NCBI GenBank assembly: GCA_947454305.1
Contig: CANGJE010000003.1
Coordinates: forward strand, 1 to 64,000
Length of the DNA: 64,000 bases
DNA from: Oxalobacteraceae bacterium
Lineage (GTDB): Bacteria > Pseudomonadota > Gammaproteobacteria > Burkholderiales > Burkholderiaceae_D
Direction of reading: 5' to 3'
Position 1 is the first letter of the stretch, and every line of letters begins with the position of its first letter. The notes below the pieces were generated by a model. That model did not search any database, was not told the origin of the DNA, and saw only the letters and a program-made list of their open reading frames with translations. Below are positions 51,701 through 62,008 of this stretch, piece after piece. The position numbers were made by a program, and so were the translations under genes.

Positions 51701-52666
51701 TTATTTCAGCCAGCCTCGCCGACGGAAGTACCAAAACGGCGTAACAGCACTAATCATCATTAATACAAGAGCAAGCGGATAACCGAGCGACCAGTCTAGC
51801 TCGGGCAGTATGCGGAAATTCATTCCGTAGATACTAGCAATGAGGGTCGGCGGCAAAAATGCGACCGACGCTACCGAGAAAATTTTGATGATCTTATTCT
51901 GATTAATGTTAATGAAACCGACCGTGGCATCCATTAAAAAGTTAATTTTATCGAACAAGAAAGCGGTATGACCATCCAACGATTCTATGTCGCGCAAAAT
52001 CTGCCGCGCATCGTCGAATTGATCTGAATTCAGCAAACGGCCACGCATCAAAAAACTCACCGCGCGACGCGTATCCATCATGTTACGACGAATGCGCCCA
52101 TTCAAATCTTCCTCACGAGCCATCGCACTCAAGGACTCGGCGGCATCTTGGTCACTGAATTCTTTTTGCAAAACGCTACGACTGACTTCTTCCAGATTTA
52201 AATAAATTCCCTCTAATGCATCGGCTGAATACTCAACATCCGTCGCATACAGATCAAGTAACACATCTTTGAAATCACCAATAGAACCGGGGCGGGAACG
52301 CGCACGCAAACGCACCAACCGAAATACTGGAAGATCATCGTTATGGACAGAAAACAGTAACTCTTTCGCTAAAATAAACGCGACGGTGACTACGCGAGAT
52401 TCGCCTTCATCTTCTTCTAAAAGAAAATCGGAACGCAGATGCAGATCGCCATTATCGGCTTCGTAGTATCGAGCGGATGCTTCAATGTCTTTGACTTCAT
52501 CTTCATCCGGCAGCGTCACGCCATAAATTTGACGAACCCAATCGCGTTCTTCATCGCTGGGATCGGTCAAATCAACCCAGATCGGCGATGTTTTTTCCAA
52601 GTCCTCTCGGGTCTCGATGTTGGCCTGACTTAGTCGGCCATTTTGCAGCACGAATACATTAATCAT
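51701..52666 (-). CDS. corA: CorA family magnesium/cobalt transporter
   Basis: C-terminal YGMNFRILPELDWSLGYPLALVLMM; conserved start MINVFVLQNGRL corresponds to 52666. Confidence 0.94.
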   Translation of the reverse strand: MINVFVLQNGRLSQANIETREDLEKTSPIWVDLTDPSDEERDWVRQIYGVTLPDEDEVKDIEASARYYEADNGDLHLRSDFLLEEDEGESRVVTVAFILAKELLFSVHNDDLPVFRLVRLRARSRPGSIGDFKDVLLDLYATDVEYSADALEGIYLNLEEVSRSVLQKEFSDQDAAESLSAMAREEDLNGRIRRNMMDTRRAVSFLMRGRLLNSDQFDDARQILRDIESLDGHTAFLFDKINFLMDATVGFININQNKIIKIFSVASVAFLPPTLIASIYGMNFRILPELDWSLGYPLALVLMMISAVTPFWYFRRRGWLK

Positions 52667-52718
52667 CAATTCTCCCAGCCGCGTAGCACGCACCAACGAC
52701 AGCAGCGTGGCTATATGC

Positions 52719-52960
52719 AAAAAAATAAAACCAGGAAACGCGGCCGATAGGCCCTGCGCGCCTGCTCACCGGAACCCGGCCAGCGGCGCATTGAAGTGCA
52801 CCTTAACTTGCGACGGGCCCGTCAAATGACGGTCGGTGAAATGAAGAGGGACTGCCCAAAGAGGGTCTCCGTTGTTCTAAACCCCGCGAGTTTACTGAGA
52901 TAGCGCAGCGGAGGCAAGGACAGGAGCACTCGGTTTACAGATAATTTGATTTATAGGATC
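52719..52960 (-). ncRNA. candidate structured RNA (unidentified; 6S-like or corA leader are possibilities)
   Basis: Multiple nested helices whose G.U wobbles form only on the minus strand; 3' T-rich tract (TTTTATTTTTTT) at 52720-52732. Family not identified by eye. Confidence 0.4.
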
Positions 52961-53005
52961 AATCTGAGTTGACTACCGTTAGAACCTTACCGAACGGCGT
53001 CTGGC

Positions 53006-53701
53006 TTACGGCAAGTCTGAGCTATTCATGCGCTGCTGTATGAGAGCGCTGCGGCGGGCAAGATAATTCGAATCCATGTGTTTACCAAAGTAGCGCGGGT
53101 TGGGCAGCATCACCGCCAACCGTGCCGCCTCTGAAGGACCCAGCGCTGCGGCCGAAACGCCAAAGTAGCGCTGCGCACCGGCTTCTGCGCCAAATACGCC
53201 TGAACCCAATTCGATCACATTGAGATAGATCTCAAATATACGACGTTTGTCCATCACCATTTCCAGCATGAACGTAATCGCCATCTCCTCGGCTTTACGT
53301 AGATAACTACGCTGACCTGAAAGAAATAAGTTTTTAGCGAGTTGTTGAGTGATGGTCGAACCACCGGAAACTACCTTGCCTTTCTTGGCATTTTTTTCGT
53401 AGGCTTTTTGTAAGGCTTCCCAGTCCACACCATCGTGCTCGGAAAAGTTAGCATCTTCAGCCGCAATGATGGCGCGCTTAAGATGAACCGAGATTCGGTT
53501 GTAAGGTACCCAAGTGTGCTGCAATTTTGCGTTTGGATTTTTTTCCTGAAGTTTTTCTAATTGCGTTCGCATAAACGCTGTGGACGTAGGATTGTGATTC
53601 ACCCACCAGTAAATATGCAGAAGATACCAAGCCTGAATCAACAGCAGCAGCGCCAATGGCAATGCCACCAGCCACAGCATAATTTTGCGCCGTAATTTCA
53701 T
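53006..53701 (-). CDS. mtgA: monofunctional biosynthetic peptidoglycan transglycosylase
   Basis: RAIIAAEDANFSEHDGVDWEALQKAYEKN...SGGSTITQQLAKNLFLSGQRSYLRKAEE. Confidence 0.95.
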   Translation of the reverse strand: MKLRRKIMLWLVALPLALLLLIQAWYLLHIYWWVNHNPTSTAFMRTQLEKLQEKNPNAKLQHTWVPYNRISVHLKRAIIAAEDANFSEHDGVDWEALQKAYEKNAKKGKVVSGGSTITQQLAKNLFLSGQRSYLRKAEEMAITFMLEMVMDKRRIFEIYLNVIELGSGVFGAEAGAQRYFGVSAAALGPSEAARLAVMLPNPRYFGKHMDSNYLARRSALIQQRMNSSDLP

Positions 53702-54525
53702 AGCTGAGTTCTAAGCCACTGATAAACAGAAGCGGTCTCGGGACGTACGCCGCGCCAAACAAAAAATGATTCAGCTGCCTGCTCGACCAACATGCCCAAG
53801 CCATCGCGTGCAATCGCTCCGTGAGACGTCGCGAGTTGCATGAATAAGGTGGGATGAGACGAATACATCATGTCGTAGACAAAACTCTGCGATGAAAATA
53901 TTGACGTAGGTACTGAAGGAAGTTCAGACGCCAAACTCGCTGATGTAGCATTGATTATCACATCAAAATTCGATTTTAAATCAGTAAAGCTACTCGCTTG
54001 CAAAACACCCTTCGCTTCATTAGCAAATTGCTCGACCAATACGCTAGCACGCTCGGGTGTTCTATTTGCAATGACGAGTTGTGAAGGACTCTCAGCCAGC
54101 AACGCTTGAATAACGCCACGTGCCGCACCGCCTGCGCCGAGTAAAAGTACGGCCTTACCAGAGATCGCAAACGTAGCATTGTGGACAATGTCGCGCACCA
54201 AACCGACACCATCGGTGTTATCACCAAAAATCTCGCCCGCATCAAATCTCAATGTGTTGACCGCCTCTGCAGCACGCGCACGTGGTGATAGTTGGGTCGC
54301 TGCACGAAACGCATCCAACTTAAAAGGGACGGTCACATTCGCACCACGCCCCCCTGAATCGATAAATGATTTCACGGTCTGATCAAACGCATCCAGTGGT
54401 GCTAGCAAACGTTCGTACTGTAACGATTGTAAAGTTTGCTCAGCGAATCGCGCATGTATTTGCGGCGATTTGCTATGCGCGATAGGATTACCAATGACTA
54501 CATAACGATCGTTCAAGCTCACCAC
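53698..54525 (-). CDS. aroE: shikimate dehydrogenase
   Basis: YVVIGNPIAHSKSPQIHARFAEQT, GANVTVPFKLDAFRAA, GDNTDGVGLVRDI. Confidence 0.96.
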   Translation of the reverse strand: MVSLNDRYVVIGNPIAHSKSPQIHARFAEQTLQSLQYERLLAPLDAFDQTVKSFIDSGGRGANVTVPFKLDAFRAATQLSPRARAAEAVNTLRFDAGEIFGDNTDGVGLVRDIVHNATFAISGKAVLLLGAGGAARGVIQALLAESPSQLVIANRTPERASVLVEQFANEAKGVLQASSFTDLKSNFDVIINATSASLASELPSVPTSIFSSQSFVYDMMYSSHPTLFMQLATSHGAIARDGLGMLVEQAAESFFVWRGVRPETASVYQWLRTQL

Positions 54526-55413
54526 TTATCCCCCAGCAGCGCTAGTTTCAAGAATTTCATCGCGCGTAAAACGAAAACGCGTGATTATCTCCCAAACATG
54601 AGTCTTGCCATCTCCCAGAGCACCCTTAGGGAAACTACCAAACGGTGCAGCACGACGCACAATCGCCAGTGCGGCATGATCAAGCATGCGGTTACCGGAT
54701 GTTTTTTCTATACGGGGTCCGCCCTCTTTTTCATAAATCGAGCCGTCTTGATAAACCGGGATGTATACAATCAAATCACCGTACATTTTTTTTCCCTCTT
54801 GCTGAGGAAAATATCGGGTTCCGGTACGCTCAATTTGTTTTTGCAGCATGGCGTAATACACGGCATACGACACTTCACGCGTGCTAGGCGTTAGCTGACT
54901 TTTTATCGGGCGCTTGTTGTAGTCGGATACCTGCTTCGCAATTTCCGCTTCTCGTCTGGCTAAAGCCACTGTATCCATGGTTTCAGGCTTTGAACTAACG
55001 TCTACTGATTTTTTTATCGATTTTTCAGCGGCTTTAATTCGCTCTTTAGAAAGCGTAGACAATTGGGACAGCATACGTTCCTGCTGCTGTTCGAGCTCCG
55101 CGATTTTTCTACGCTGAGTTTCTATGTGATTACCGTCAAGGGACTGTTGAAGATCGGGCAAAGGTGAACGCGCTCGACCGAGTTCGGCATTTCCTCCGCC
55201 TGATAAATTCGCTTGAGCGAGTGCATCCGCTTTAGTGGGCGCCTTATCGTGCCGCGCATTGACCAGAATAATTTCCAAACCACTAGACAAAGGCTTTGAT
55301 GTCGGACTCGTTGGTGGCGCAAATTTCACTGCCAGTAAAGCTGCATGCAGCAAAAATGAGAAACCTACAGCAATCCAAAGCCGTTGATCTTCTTTTGCTG
55401 TCGCGCTAATCAT
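54526..55413 (-). CDS. TonB-family energy transducer protein
   Basis: N-terminal TM, coiled/charged linker, C-terminal RYFPQQEGKKMYGDLIVYIPVYQDGSIYEKEGGPRIEKTSGNRMLDHAALAIVRRAAPFGSFP. Confidence 0.85.
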   Translation of the reverse strand: MISATAKEDQRLWIAVGFSFLLHAALLAVKFAPPTSPTSKPLSSGLEIILVNARHDKAPTKADALAQANLSGGGNAELGRARSPLPDLQQSLDGNHIETQRRKIAELEQQQERMLSQLSTLSKERIKAAEKSIKKSVDVSSKPETMDTVALARREAEIAKQVSDYNKRPIKSQLTPSTREVSYAVYYAMLQKQIERTGTRYFPQQEGKKMYGDLIVYIPVYQDGSIYEKEGGPRIEKTSGNRMLDHAALAIVRRAAPFGSFPKGALGDGKTHVWEIITRFRFTRDEILETSAAGG

Positions 55414-57464
55414 AGGGCTGACGTCGATGAATCCGAATCGGATTGAATAACTGGATCCGTAATGATAGCCAATGTGCTGGCATCCGACTCTTCACTCAAT
55501 GCCTGCTCGACGGCTTGCTCGCTTTCATCCGCACTCTCTTCAAAATCACTATCTTCATCCACTGCGATCACCGCCTGGCTGACTTCCAATAAGCGAGCTT
55601 GCACTGATAAGTCGACTTCGTCCCATGAAATGAGTTCTATCGTCAGTTGAGTACCACGCGGATGTTTAACGCCTACCATAGGCAGAATCAATGGAATATC
55701 CACCAACTTAAGCAGATCATCTTTGATCTGAACTGCCTGAACTTTACGTGCCTCGTGTTGGCTTAACCAGCGCAAACACCAGTAATGCTCCATGATGTTT
55801 TGAAAATCGGCATAGGCCGCATACGCCGCATCAAAAGCAGAAACAATCGCAAATAAATCAGCATCTCTAGCTTTGAATGGTGCGACCAGAGGGGCGGTTA
55901 CGCCATGTTTTAAGCACGCGAGTATTTGCCATTGGTTGACCAGATCGGTGTAACGTCGCAGCGGTGATGTGCTCCACGCATACTGATCAACACCCAAGCC
56001 CTGATGCGGGGCTGCATGCGTGAGCATACGAACTTGCATGCGTGCCGCCCAACCATTACCCGAACCCTGAGTACGATAGATGCCGGGCACACCATGCTCA
56101 TGCAGCAGCAAACCCCAACTGCTATTGGCGTAAATCATCAACTCCGCAACGATCTTATCTAACGGCGCACCACGCTTGCGACGATTGATCGTAACGATGT
56201 CTTCTTCCACGTAAAAATTAAAATCAACGCGATTATTTTGTTCAGGTCGCAAACCAAAACTTTCACGCTTTTGCATACGCCCTCGCTCTAATGTCTGAGC
56301 CCATTGCCATAGCAATTGAATTTCTTTTTTGTGAGGATACTCACCAAGACCTGCCGCTAAATTTTCTTCGGTAACTATTTCATCGAGGTCGTTATGACGT
56401 AAGTTAGCAGCAACGGGGACTGCTTCAGCGACTGTTTCGGTCGCAATCACCGACCAATCTGTGGTGTCGATGGTCGCATACAGCGATAAGGCCGGGCGGA
56501 CATCGCCTTCGGCTAACGTAAATTCACTCACCAACTCATCGGGCAGCATGGTGATTTTGTCACCAGGCATGTACACCGTGCTCATTCGCTCGCGCGCTAA
56601 TTTATCAATCGCATCGCCCGGAGAAATACCCATGCCCGGTGCAGCGATATGTATGCCCACTCTGATTTTTCCGTCACCTAAGTCGCGAACCGAAAAAGCA
56701 TCGTCGATCTCTGTGGTCGTTACATCATCGATAGAAAACGCTTCAACATCGGCGCTTACCAACGGCGGCTTAGCGGGTATCGCTATTTCAGGAAATCCTG
56801 TACCTCGCGGAAAACAGGCGGAGAGAAAGCGGTTCATGTGCAATTCCCTCGCCGAGGAAATCGCACCGACTGAAAGCATTAATCGCGCTGGCGTGGTTTG
56901 AAGTTCTTGAGCAGCGGTATCCAGCGCTTTGTATTCGATGGTGTTCTTATCGGGCTTGAATAATAGTTGATTCACCAGCGGCGCCATGCTTACTGGTAGC
57001 TGCCCGGCCTTCAATTCCTCTACTTGTTTTGCTTGAAGTAGCGCTTGCTGCTTTTTCTTTTCTACGCCGGCTAATGCTGCCTTCAATATTTCTGCCGGCG
57101 CGGCTTTATATCGACCCTTACCTTTTTTATGAAAGTAGATAGGCGCTGAAGCAAGCGTCAACAACAATCCTGCGGATTCTTCTGGGCTAGGCGCATGACC
57201 AAAATATTCCAAACCAAGATCAGCAAAACTAAATTCTTGCTCGCCTGCGACTTCCCACAGAAAACTGACATCCATCTGATGTGACAACGACGTGGCTTTG
57301 GAAATCAATTCACCAGGCGACGGCGTATCGAATTGCAGCAGCACATCGCGCGCGCGCACTTTGCTGCGCTTGCCCGTGAGTGTTTCGACTTGAAATGCTT
57401 CACCTTGCTGAGTTAGCACTGTGCCTGCTTTAAAGTCGCCGGATTCTTCGAAAAATAAATTCAT
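55410..57464 (-). CDS. RNase II/RNB-domain ribonuclease
   Basis: SIDDVTTTEIDDAFSVRDLGDGKIRVGIHIAAPG; STSPLRRYTDLVNQWQILA. Confidence 0.92.
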   Translation of the reverse strand: MNLFFEESGDFKAGTVLTQQGEAFQVETLTGKRSKVRARDVLLQFDTPSPGELISKATSLSHQMDVSFLWEVAGEQEFSFADLGLEYFGHAPSPEESAGLLLTLASAPIYFHKKGKGRYKAAPAEILKAALAGVEKKKQQALLQAKQVEELKAGQLPVSMAPLVNQLLFKPDKNTIEYKALDTAAQELQTTPARLMLSVGAISSARELHMNRFLSACFPRGTGFPEIAIPAKPPLVSADVEAFSIDDVTTTEIDDAFSVRDLGDGKIRVGIHIAAPGMGISPGDAIDKLARERMSTVYMPGDKITMLPDELVSEFTLAEGDVRPALSLYATIDTTDWSVIATETVAEAVPVAANLRHNDLDEIVTEENLAAGLGEYPHKKEIQLLWQWAQTLERGRMQKRESFGLRPEQNNRVDFNFYVEEDIVTINRRKRGAPLDKIVAELMIYANSSWGLLLHEHGVPGIYRTQGSGNGWAARMQVRMLTHAAPHQGLGVDQYAWSTSPLRRYTDLVNQWQILACLKHGVTAPLVAPFKARDADLFAIVSAFDAAYAAYADFQNIMEHYWCLRWLSQHEARKVQAVQIKDDLLKLVDIPLILPMVGVKHPRGTQLTIELISWDEVDLSVQARLLEVSQAVIAVDEDSDFEESADESEQAVEQALSEESDASTLAIITDPVIQSDSDSSTSAL

Positions 57465-57517
57465 TAATGAGACTAAAAAGAAACTTAACTACTTCGATTC
57501 ACTAAATCAAGACGACG

Positions 57518-58084
57518 TTAGTGTGCACAAAATTCTATGATTTCATCCATATAATTTCTGAAATCCGATAAACCATGATCACTACCCTGAATGATCTTAT
57601 GACGCGCGCCGGGATAGTGTTGCACCATCTGCTGCCAATCCAGCACTTCATCACCTGTCGCAGCCACTAAAAAATAACGCTCTGGTCGGCTAATTTTTGA
57701 AATTTCAAACGGCGTTAATTCATCCACATATTCAGGGCGAAAATCTAGCGGCTCGTTAGTGTGCCACGCGGTTTGTAAACCAATGTGTTTTTGTAAATCA
57801 CGTGCGGGGGTAATCGCCGGGTTCAGTAAGACCGCTTTACAGGAAAGCTCTTCTGCCAATGCTGTTGCGTAATAACCGCCGAGTGATGAGCCGATAAGAA
57901 CAAGTTCACTCGCGTCAATACTGGAGCACAGCTTACGAGCCAACTGCATCGCTTCTTTCGGTGATACGGGTAGTTGCGGACAAAGGAAAATATCTGCCTG
58001 ACCTATCGAATTAAAATAGTCTTGCAACAGACGGGCTTTGAATGACCGCGGCGACGAACGAAAGCCATGCAAATAGAAAACCAT
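57518..58084 (-). CDS. YqiA/YcfP-type alpha/beta hydrolase
   Basis: YLHGFRSSPRSFKARLLQDYF; LIGSSLGGYYATALAEEL. Confidence 0.88.
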   Translation of the reverse strand: MVFYLHGFRSSPRSFKARLLQDYFNSIGQADIFLCPQLPVSPKEAMQLARKLCSSIDASELVLIGSSLGGYYATALAEELSCKAVLLNPAITPARDLQKHIGLQTAWHTNEPLDFRPEYVDELTPFEISKISRPERYFLVAATGDEVLDWQQMVQHYPGARHKIIQGSDHGLSDFRNYMDEIIEFCAH

Positions 58085-58102
58085 TCAGTACGATCAGGGA
58101 TA

Positions 58103-59509
58103 CTAAGAACGCACAAGCGCCTGTAGCGCATCGAGCAATTTTTGATGAATGCCGCCAAAACCACCATTGCTCATCACAAGAATGGAATCGCCCGGCTGAG
58201 CAGCTGACGCCACCGCTTCTACCAGAGTCGATAAATCATCGAACGCACGCGCCTTCTCGCCTAACGGCGCAAGGGCGGCTGCCAGATCCCAGCCTAAGGC
58301 CTCTTTGCCTTCACCTTTTGCACCAAATCCGAATACTAAGTCGGCCTCAGACAAACTACCCGGCAATGCATTTTTCATGGTGCCTAGCTTCATCGTATTT
58401 GAGCGCGGCTCGAGCACCGCAAGAATGCGAGATTGACCGAGCTTACGACGCAGGCCCTCGACAGTTGTCGCAATCGCCGTTGGGTGATGGGCAAAATCAT
58501 CAATCACGGTAATGTTGTTAACCACACCGCGGACTTCCATACGGCGCTTGACGTTTTGAAAGGTCGATAAGGAATCAATTGCTTGCGCAGGTGGCACTCC
58601 GGTATGGCGAGCCGCAGCAATCGCAGCGACTGCATTCCATCGATTGTGAGCACCGGTGAGATACCAATTTACCGTTCCCTGTCGTTGCCCCTTGTGATAA
58701 ACATCGAAGCGACCATCATCGTGTTCAACCATGCCCCAACTGTCAGGACTGGCATCGTTAAACCATTCGACCTCACTCCAACAGCCACGTGCCACCACTC
58801 GCTTGAGCGATTCCTCGGCACCATTAGCGACAATTCGACCAATAGCGGGTACGGTACGAATTAGGTGATGAAACTGCGTTTCAATCGCGGCCAAGTCAGG
58901 AAAAATATCGGCGTGATCGTATTCAAGATTATTCAGTATGGTCGTGCGCGGACGGTAGTGAATGAATTTGCTGCGCTTATCAAAAAATGCAGTGTCGTAT
59001 TCATCGGCTTCGATAACAAAAAACGGAGCCTCGGCGGCAGTACCACCTAATCGGGCAGAAATACCAAAATTCAATGGCACACCACCAATCAAAAAGCCGG
59101 GGTTGTAGCCTGCCTGCTCGAGTATCCAGGCCAGCATCGAAGCGGTGGTCGTTTTGCCGTGAGTACCGGCAACGGCCAATACCCACTTATCGTGCAGTAT
59201 GTATTCGCCCATCCATTGCGGGCCTGACATATACGGCAGGCCACGGTTCATAATCGTCTCCATCAGCGAGTTACCGCGCGAGACGACATTACCCACCACG
59301 TACAGGTCGGGTTGCAGACTGAGCTGATGCTGTCCATAACCCTCGATGAGTTCGATACCTTGCGCACGCAATTGGGTACTCATAGGCGGATACACATTCG
59401 CATCGCAACCCGTTACTTTATGTCCGGCCTCTTTCGCCAAAACTGCGAGGCCACCCATGAAGGTGCCGCAAATGCCAAGAATGTGAATATGCATGGATGA
59501 ACAGGTCAA
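58103..59509 (-). CDS. mpl: UDP-N-acetylmuramate:L-alanyl-gamma-D-glutamyl-meso-diaminopimelate ligase
   Basis: MHIHILGICGTFMGGLAVLAKEAGHKVTGCDANVYPPMSTQL; AGTHGKTTTASMLAWIL. Confidence 0.95.
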   Translation of the reverse strand: MTCSSMHIHILGICGTFMGGLAVLAKEAGHKVTGCDANVYPPMSTQLRAQGIELIEGYGQHQLSLQPDLYVVGNVVSRGNSLMETIMNRGLPYMSGPQWMGEYILHDKWVLAVAGTHGKTTTASMLAWILEQAGYNPGFLIGGVPLNFGISARLGGTAAEAPFFVIEADEYDTAFFDKRSKFIHYRPRTTILNNLEYDHADIFPDLAAIETQFHHLIRTVPAIGRIVANGAEESLKRVVARGCWSEVEWFNDASPDSWGMVEHDDGRFDVYHKGQRQGTVNWYLTGAHNRWNAVAAIAAARHTGVPPAQAIDSLSTFQNVKRRMEVRGVVNNITVIDDFAHHPTAIATTVEGLRRKLGQSRILAVLEPRSNTMKLGTMKNALPGSLSEADLVFGFGAKGEGKEALGWDLAAALAPLGEKARAFDDLSTLVEAVASAAQPGDSILVMSNGGFGGIHQKLLDALQALVRS

Positions 59510-59629
59510 GGTAATCTACGGATTTTACCCGACCCTGCCAGATAGGAAATGCCATTCAGAAGCATCTCGGTTAGTCTTCTGCGTTAGCTCGCCAAATTTT
59601 TACGACTCCTTCCCTCTCTTAAGTACTCA

Positions 59630-60247
59630 ATGAAAATTAACTATCCCAGCGATGCACAAGCCTTGCGCGCAGAAATCGCGGCGGCGGCAGCACGCATGAT
59701 TGCAGAGGATGGCGCGGACTATGGAACGGCCAAACGAAAAGCGGCCAAGATGATCTTGGGAAGCCAAAAAATTCCCGGTGATGTGCTGCCTGATAATGCA
59801 GAAATTGAGGCCGAGGTTCGCGAATACCAAGCATTGTTCTTTGGCGAAGAGCATGCAGAACACCTTCATCACTTGCGATTGATTGCGCTAGAGATGATGG
59901 AAAAATTGCGTGATTTTTCGCCTTACCTCACCGGAGCAGTACTCAACGGCACCGCCAGCGAACACTCAGACATTCACATTCAATTGTTCGCAGAGAGCAG
60001 CAAAGATGTTGCTGTTTTCTTATTAAATCAAGGTCTGAATTACGAAGTATCCGAGGCTAATCATTTTCTTCACGCCGGGCGGTCGCTAGAAATCCTATCG
60101 CTACTCTGGAAGGGAGAAGCGGTACATCTCACGCTCTATGAACAAGATGATCAACGGCAGATCGCCAAATCAGCCGGCAACCGAAAGATAGAAAAAGCCG
60201 ATTTAAATGCCGTGCGCACACTAATCAAAGAGAACTCCACAGAATGA
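59630..60247 (+). CDS. conserved hypothetical protein (lineage-conserved, next to mpl and tlpA)
   Basis: Intact 205-aa ORF whose stop overlaps the tlpA start; no function assignable. Confidence 0.8.
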   Translation: MKINYPSDAQALRAEIAAAAARMIAEDGADYGTAKRKAAKMILGSQKIPGDVLPDNAEIEAEVREYQALFFGEEHAEHLHHLRLIALEMMEKLRDFSPYLTGAVLNGTASEHSDIHIQLFAESSKDVAVFLLNQGLNYEVSEANHFLHAGRSLEILSLLWKGEAVHLTLYEQDDQRQIAKSAGNRKIEKADLNAVRTLIKENSTE

Positions 60248-60765
60248 ATAAAAAAATACTGGTCTTTGTTGCTATTGCCATCTTATCTGCTGTCTTTGGC
60301 GCTTATGTTTCCGTTAAAAAGCAGCCTTCTGTTAAATCCGACAGCCTAGCGGTAGAGTCGCTGATGAAAGCGAACCTACCCGACACACAAGGCCAAACCC
60401 ATGCATTGTCAGAATGGCGCGGCAAAGTCTTGCTGGTGAATTTCTGGGCTACTTGGTGCCCGCCCTGCGTGGAAGAGATGCCGGAACTGGTCGATCTACA
60501 AAATTCATCTGAAATTAAAAACCTGCAAATTGTAGGTATTGGTGTTGATTCACCTTCTAATATTCAGCAATTCACAAAAAAATACCAGATTAGTTATCCC
60601 ATCCTTATGGCTGGCATGGAGGGTACGGAGATCGCGCGCGCGCTGGGCAATCAGGCTGGTGGCCTACCCTTTACCGTTCTACTTGATTCCGAAGGACGCG
60701 TTCGCCAAACGTACCTTGGTCGTTTGAACATGAAGCAGGTGAAGGCAGACTTAGCCAATTTATAG
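60244..60765 (+). CDS. TlpA/ResA-like thiol-disulfide oxidoreductase
   Basis: VLLVNFWATWCPPCVEEMPELVDLQ; N-terminal TM anchor. Confidence 0.94.
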   Translation: MNKKILVFVAIAILSAVFGAYVSVKKQPSVKSDSLAVESLMKANLPDTQGQTHALSEWRGKVLLVNFWATWCPPCVEEMPELVDLQNSSEIKNLQIVGIGVDSPSNIQQFTKKYQISYPILMAGMEGTEIARALGNQAGGLPFTVLLDSEGRVRQTYLGRLNMKQVKADLANL

Positions 60766-60920
60766 ATCCTCTTGCGGCCGCCCGCCAACCACCCTCACGG
60801 ATTAAGGGCGGGTACAGCTCTGTTTGGAAATAGGCTCTAAATTCAATAATTATTTGAGCTTGCCTCCAAAGCCTTTTGGCGCGAAAATGCAGCCTTCTTC
60901 GCCAAATTCCCGCCTAAAAA

Positions 60921-61358
60921 ATGGCAAAAAACCTCATTCTATTGAATGGCCCAAACCTTAATTTGCTAGGCACCAGAGAGCCTGAAGTGTATGGGGCGAC
61001 CACGCTGGCAGAGATTGAGGAGCAATCGCGACGCGTGGCGGAAGCGGCGGGCGCGCGCCTAATTTGTTTTCAGAGTAACCATGAAGGCGCTTTGATTGAC
61101 CGAATTCATGCGGCCAAAGCAGAAGGTATCGACGCCATCGTGATTAATCCGGCGGGTCTGACGCACACTAGTGTGGCGTTACGGGATGCACTGGCCGGGG
61201 TCAATCTACCCGTGATCGAGGTCCACATTTCAAACGTGCATAAGCGCGAAGCCTTCCGGCATCAATCCTATGTGTCGGGCGTGGCAGAGGGTGTAATTTG
61301 TGGCTTCGGCGTTGACGGATATCGCATCGCCATCGAATTTGCCATTAAAAAGCTATAA
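60921..61358 (+). CDS. aroQ: type II 3-dehydroquinate dehydratase
   Basis: [55 protein letters not shown]. Confidence 0.97.
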   Translation: MAKNLILLNGPNLNLLGTREPEVYGATTLAEIEEQSRRVAEAAGARLICFQSNHEGALIDRIHAAKAEGIDAIVINPAGLTHTSVALRDALAGVNLPVIEVHISNVHKREAFRHQSYVSGVAEGVICGFGVDGYRIAIEFAIKKL

Positions 61359-61458
61359 TTAGGGCCCATTTAGCATTTATCCTGCGGCAACTATCTGTAC
61401 CACCCCATGGTCTTGGGGAAGTTTGCCGCCTCACAATTAACTCGCTAACGGACATCGA

Positions 61459-61920
61459 ATGGATTTACGAAAGCTCAAAACCTTAATCGATCTGGTCGCA
61501 GAATCTGGCATCTCCGAACTGGAGGTGACTGAAGGCGAAAGCAAGGTCAAGATCGTCAAGGGAGCACCCGCAGGTCAAAACCAGATGGTGATGATGCAAG
61601 CCCCGCCTGTCGCAGCCGCACCCGTCGCGGCGGCAGCCATGGCTCACGTCGCAGAACCCATTCCTGCGGCAGCAGCAGAACCCTCAGGGCATGTGGTGAA
61701 GTCGCCGATGGTCGGAACTTTCTATCGTTCGTCCGCACCCGGAGCAGCCCCTTTTGTGGAAATTGGCTCGAGTGTGAAGCAGGGCGAAACTGTCTGCATC
61801 ATTGAAGCGATGAAGCTGCTCAACGAGATCGAAACTGATGCCGCTGGCGTGATCAAGCAAATACTGGTTGAGAACGGTCAGCCGGTCGAATTTGGTCAAC
61901 CATTGTTCATCATTGGTTAA
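61459..61920 (+). CDS. accB: biotin carboxyl carrier protein of acetyl-CoA carboxylase
   Basis: VCIIEAMKLLNEIETDAAGVIKQILVENGQPVEFGQPLF biotinyl domain with EAMK. Confidence 0.97.
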   Translation: MDLRKLKTLIDLVAESGISELEVTEGESKVKIVKGAPAGQNQMVMMQAPPVAAAPVAAAAMAHVAEPIPAAAAEPSGHVVKSPMVGTFYRSSAPGAAPFVEIGSSVKQGETVCIIEAMKLLNEIETDAAGVIKQILVENGQPVEFGQPLFIIG

Positions 61921-62008
61921 TTTCGCAACCCGCGCCCGAGGGTGCGGCCGAAATCCGTGGATAGCAGACGATAACGCCAAGCTGGCGTCGACAAAGGGCT
62001 AGTCGTTT

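Noticed and set aside
52719-52960. Firm identification of the mtgA-corA element as 6S RNA, RNase P RNA or tmRNA
   Set aside because: Diagnostic RNase P and tmRNA motifs were not seen, and short resemblances to 6S words (e.g. GGGCAGTCCC) were insufficient; left as an unidentified candidate.
60766-60920. GC-rich intergenic stretch between tlpA and aroQ as a possible RNA gene
   Set aside because: Some complementarity (CCGCCC / GGGCGGG) but no extended consistent fold or wobble support; more likely a terminator/promoter region.
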